Assembly (NCBI GenBank): GCA_001796415.1 | Contig: MGML01000141.1 | Coordinates: 1-7,728 of the forward strand | Reading direction: 5' to 3' | DNA from: Chloroflexi bacterium RBG_13_46_14 | Lineage (GTDB): Bacteria; Chloroflexota; Dehalococcoidia; Dehalococcoidales; UBA2162 | DNA length: 7,728 bases | In this document: one piece after another, positions 6,612 through 7,728 of the stretch | Layout: every line of letters begins with the position of its first letter | Position numbering within the stretch: the stretch's first letter is position 1 | The notes under the pieces: generated by a model | The model's input: the letters and a program-made list of their open reading frames with translations, nothing else | Database searches by the model: none | What the model was told of the DNA's origin: nothing | Position numbers and translations under genes: made by a program

Positions 6612-7049
6612 TTATCTTTCAATTACCTCCAGCATAAAGCCGCACTTTTCCTCGGTATCGAAGAAGGCGTAACCACCATTTTTGACTCTCCATCCTCTTT
6701 GAACAACTTTATATCCCTTTTCCGCCATGTATTCAACCACTTCGTCGATATCATCTACGAAGAATGAATAGTGCTGGATGCCTTCACCGTGATTATCAAG
6801 AAAGTCTTTTTGCATGCAGTCTGAAAGCGGTTCGATAAGTTCTATTTCAAGAGGACCGATTTTCGTAAAAAGCATTTTCAGACGAACTTCCGTCGGTTGG
6901 CCCCAGGCTTCCCACTTAACGGTCGGTTCAGCATCCAGCCCCCCGAAGGGGCCGATTCCGATATCTTCTAGATTTTTCTTTGCTTTCTCTATGTCTTTGA
7001 CTAGTATCCCTATCTGGCCAAAGTTGGAAAACGGCGACCGCTTCTCCAT
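6612..7049 (-). CDS. VOC-superfamily protein, methylmalonyl-CoA epimerase-like
   Basis: Small metalloenzyme-type fold of 145 residues with two beta-alpha-beta-beta-beta modules (about 9-75 and 90-143), the size and layout of methylmalonyl-CoA epimerase. Positions compared by eye with the Propionibacterium enzyme's metal ligands (H12, Q65, H91, E141): here Gln12 (F-G-Q-I-G-I-L-V), a carboxylate in the E-I-E-L-I-E-P strand (Glu70), His93 (I-Q-H-Y-S-F-F-V-D-D-I) and Glu141 (F-M-L-E-V-I-E-R). Three metal-capable positions are kept, but the first His is replaced by Gln, so the metal site or reaction may differ. It may act on a CoA ester, given its place between a CoA-transferase and an acyl-CoA synthetase gene, but the VOC superfamily is broad (lyases, dioxygenases, epimerases). 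The ATG at 7049 has GAGGTG a few bases upstream. It starts 27 nt after the CoA-transferase gene, so they probably share a transcript. Confidence 0.8.
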   Translation of the reverse strand: MEKRSPFSNFGQIGILVKDIEKAKKNLEDIGIGPFGGLDAEPTVKWEAWGQPTEVRLKMLFTKIGPLEIELIEPLSDCMQKDFLDNHGEGIQHYSFFVDDIDEVVEYMAEKGYKVVQRGWRVKNGGYAFFDTEEKCGFMLEVIER

Positions 7050-7076
7050 GATTTCACCTCTTACATCGTATCTCTA

Positions 7077-7728
7077 TTAATTAATCACTTCTTCGGCAAC
7101 CAGTTTTTCATATTCCTTGTCTGGAAGACCGAGTATCTCCTTAAACACGTACTCATTATGTTCTCCAAGCAAGGGAGGGAGTTTCAGTTCGTAGGTATAT
7201 TTCGACATTTCGAAATGAGGTCCGGCCTGAGTGCGGAATTTTCCGATTCCGGGATATTCAAGTTCTCTAAAAAATCCTCTCTCCCTGATATGAGGATCTT
7301 TATCCATCACATCTTCGCCTGTTGCGACCACCCCTGCGGCAATTCCGGCTGCCTGCATCAGGTTCATAACCTCTTCAGACGTATGCTGTTCGGTCCATTC
7401 GTTCACTAATTCGTCCAATGCTTCCTCATTCTTTTTCCTGTCAGCAAGGGTTTTAAATTTTGGATCTGAGACAAGTGAAGGATTCCCGATTACAGTACAG
7501 AAATTTGTCCATTCCTCGTCGGTAAATACTGCAATGGCACACCACCTGTCATCGCCGATACACCGATAGGCATTGTGAGGAGCGGCATACCGATTTTTAT
7601 TTCCTTCTCTATAAGCTATTCTTCCGTTAGCGCTATAATCCAATACCAGCGGCGCCATAAACTGTACTCCGTTTTCATACTGGGACATGTCGATATACTG
7701 TCCTTTTCCGGTGCGGCGCCGGTATTCG
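7077..7728 (-). CDS. Family III CoA-transferase (CaiB/BaiF), N-terminal part beyond window edge
   Basis: Transfers CoA between carboxylic acids through an aspartyl-anhydride/thioester route. The reading frame is open to the right edge, so the internal Met at 7688 is not the true start. About 216 C-terminal residues of a protein usually near 400 are visible. The codons before that Met read E-Y-R-R-R-T-G-K-G-Q-Y-I-D-M-S-Q-Y-E, the family's R-T-G-x-G-Q-x-x-D-x-S block. Further matches are A-P-H-N-A-Y-R-C-I-G-D-D-R-W, A-A-G-I-A-A-G-V-V and L-L-G-E-H-N-E-Y-V close to the C-terminus. The catalytic aspartate (Asp169 in formyl-CoA transferase) lies upstream of the visible part, so activity cannot be judged. 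The stop is TAA at 7079-7077, with the VOC gene 27 nt downstream. The substrate is not predictable; carnitine, formyl/oxalyl, succinyl/benzylsuccinate-type acids are all used in this family. Confidence 0.92.
   Translation of the reverse strand, partial: EYRRRTGKGQYIDMSQYENGVQFMAPLVLDYSANGRIAYREGNKNRYAAPHNAYRCIGDDRWCAIAVFTDEEWTNFCTVIGNPSLVSDPKFKTLADRKKNEEALDELVNEWTEQHTSEEVMNLMQAAGIAAGVVATGEDVMDKDPHIRERGFFRELEYPGIGKFRTQAGPHFEMSKYTYELKLPPLLGEHNEYVFKEILGLPDKEYEKLVAEEVIN

Noticed and set aside
7077..7688. Taking the Met at 7688 as the true start of the CoA-transferase
   Set aside because: The frame stays open to the window edge and the codons before this Met spell the conserved R-T-G-K-G-Q-Y-I-D block, so the gene continues outside the window.

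Overview
All genes in this window lie on the minus strand, so the biology reads from right to left. The content suggests an anaerobic bacterium: a V/A-type rotary ATPase operon, an ADP-forming acyl-CoA synthetase subunit, a family III CoA-transferase, strong Shine-Dalgarno sites and frequent TTG/GTG starts. The CoA-transferase / VOC / acyl-CoA synthetase combination resembles gene content of anaerobic Chloroflexota (Dehalococcoidia-like). That placement is a low-confidence impression from protein style, not a phylogenetic result.

Right part (7728 to about 5004): the C-terminal half of a CaiB/BaiF family III CoA-transferase, cut by the window edge, is followed after 27 nt by a small VOC-fold protein resembling methylmalonyl-CoA epimerase. 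After a 153-nt gap with a good sigma70-type promoter comes a 484-residue alpha-type subunit of an ADP-forming acyl-CoA synthetase. Its ATP-grasp beta partner is not in the window. Together these look like a carboxylic-acid activation and degradation cluster.

Middle (4937 to 3900): a ten-helix-type cation/Ca2+ exchanger of the CaCA family with both alpha repeats intact. A 223-nt intergenic stretch follows (3677-3899). It holds a perfect extended -10 promoter and a perfect 10-bp inverted repeat in the predicted leader of the next operon.

Left part (3676 to 1): the first five genes of a V/A-type ATPase operon in the order H-I-K-E-C, separated by 4, 15, 12 and 18 nt. Subunit C runs off the left edge. 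The catalytic A and B subunits and F and D are expected beyond it. The proteolipid K is a fused double hairpin that carries the full set of Na+-ligand residues known from Enterococcus hirae NtpK, so the enzyme is predicted to move Na+. Next to a Na+/Ca2+-type exchanger, this suggests a cell with a sodium economy.

I saw no tRNA, rRNA, mobile element, CRISPR array or convincing intrinsic terminator. There is no gene-free stretch over 300 nt. I did not find a wholly new system. The items most worth checking are the Na+ signature with its unusual extra residues in K, the structured leader of the ATPase operon, and the catabolic trio with its lone alpha subunit.
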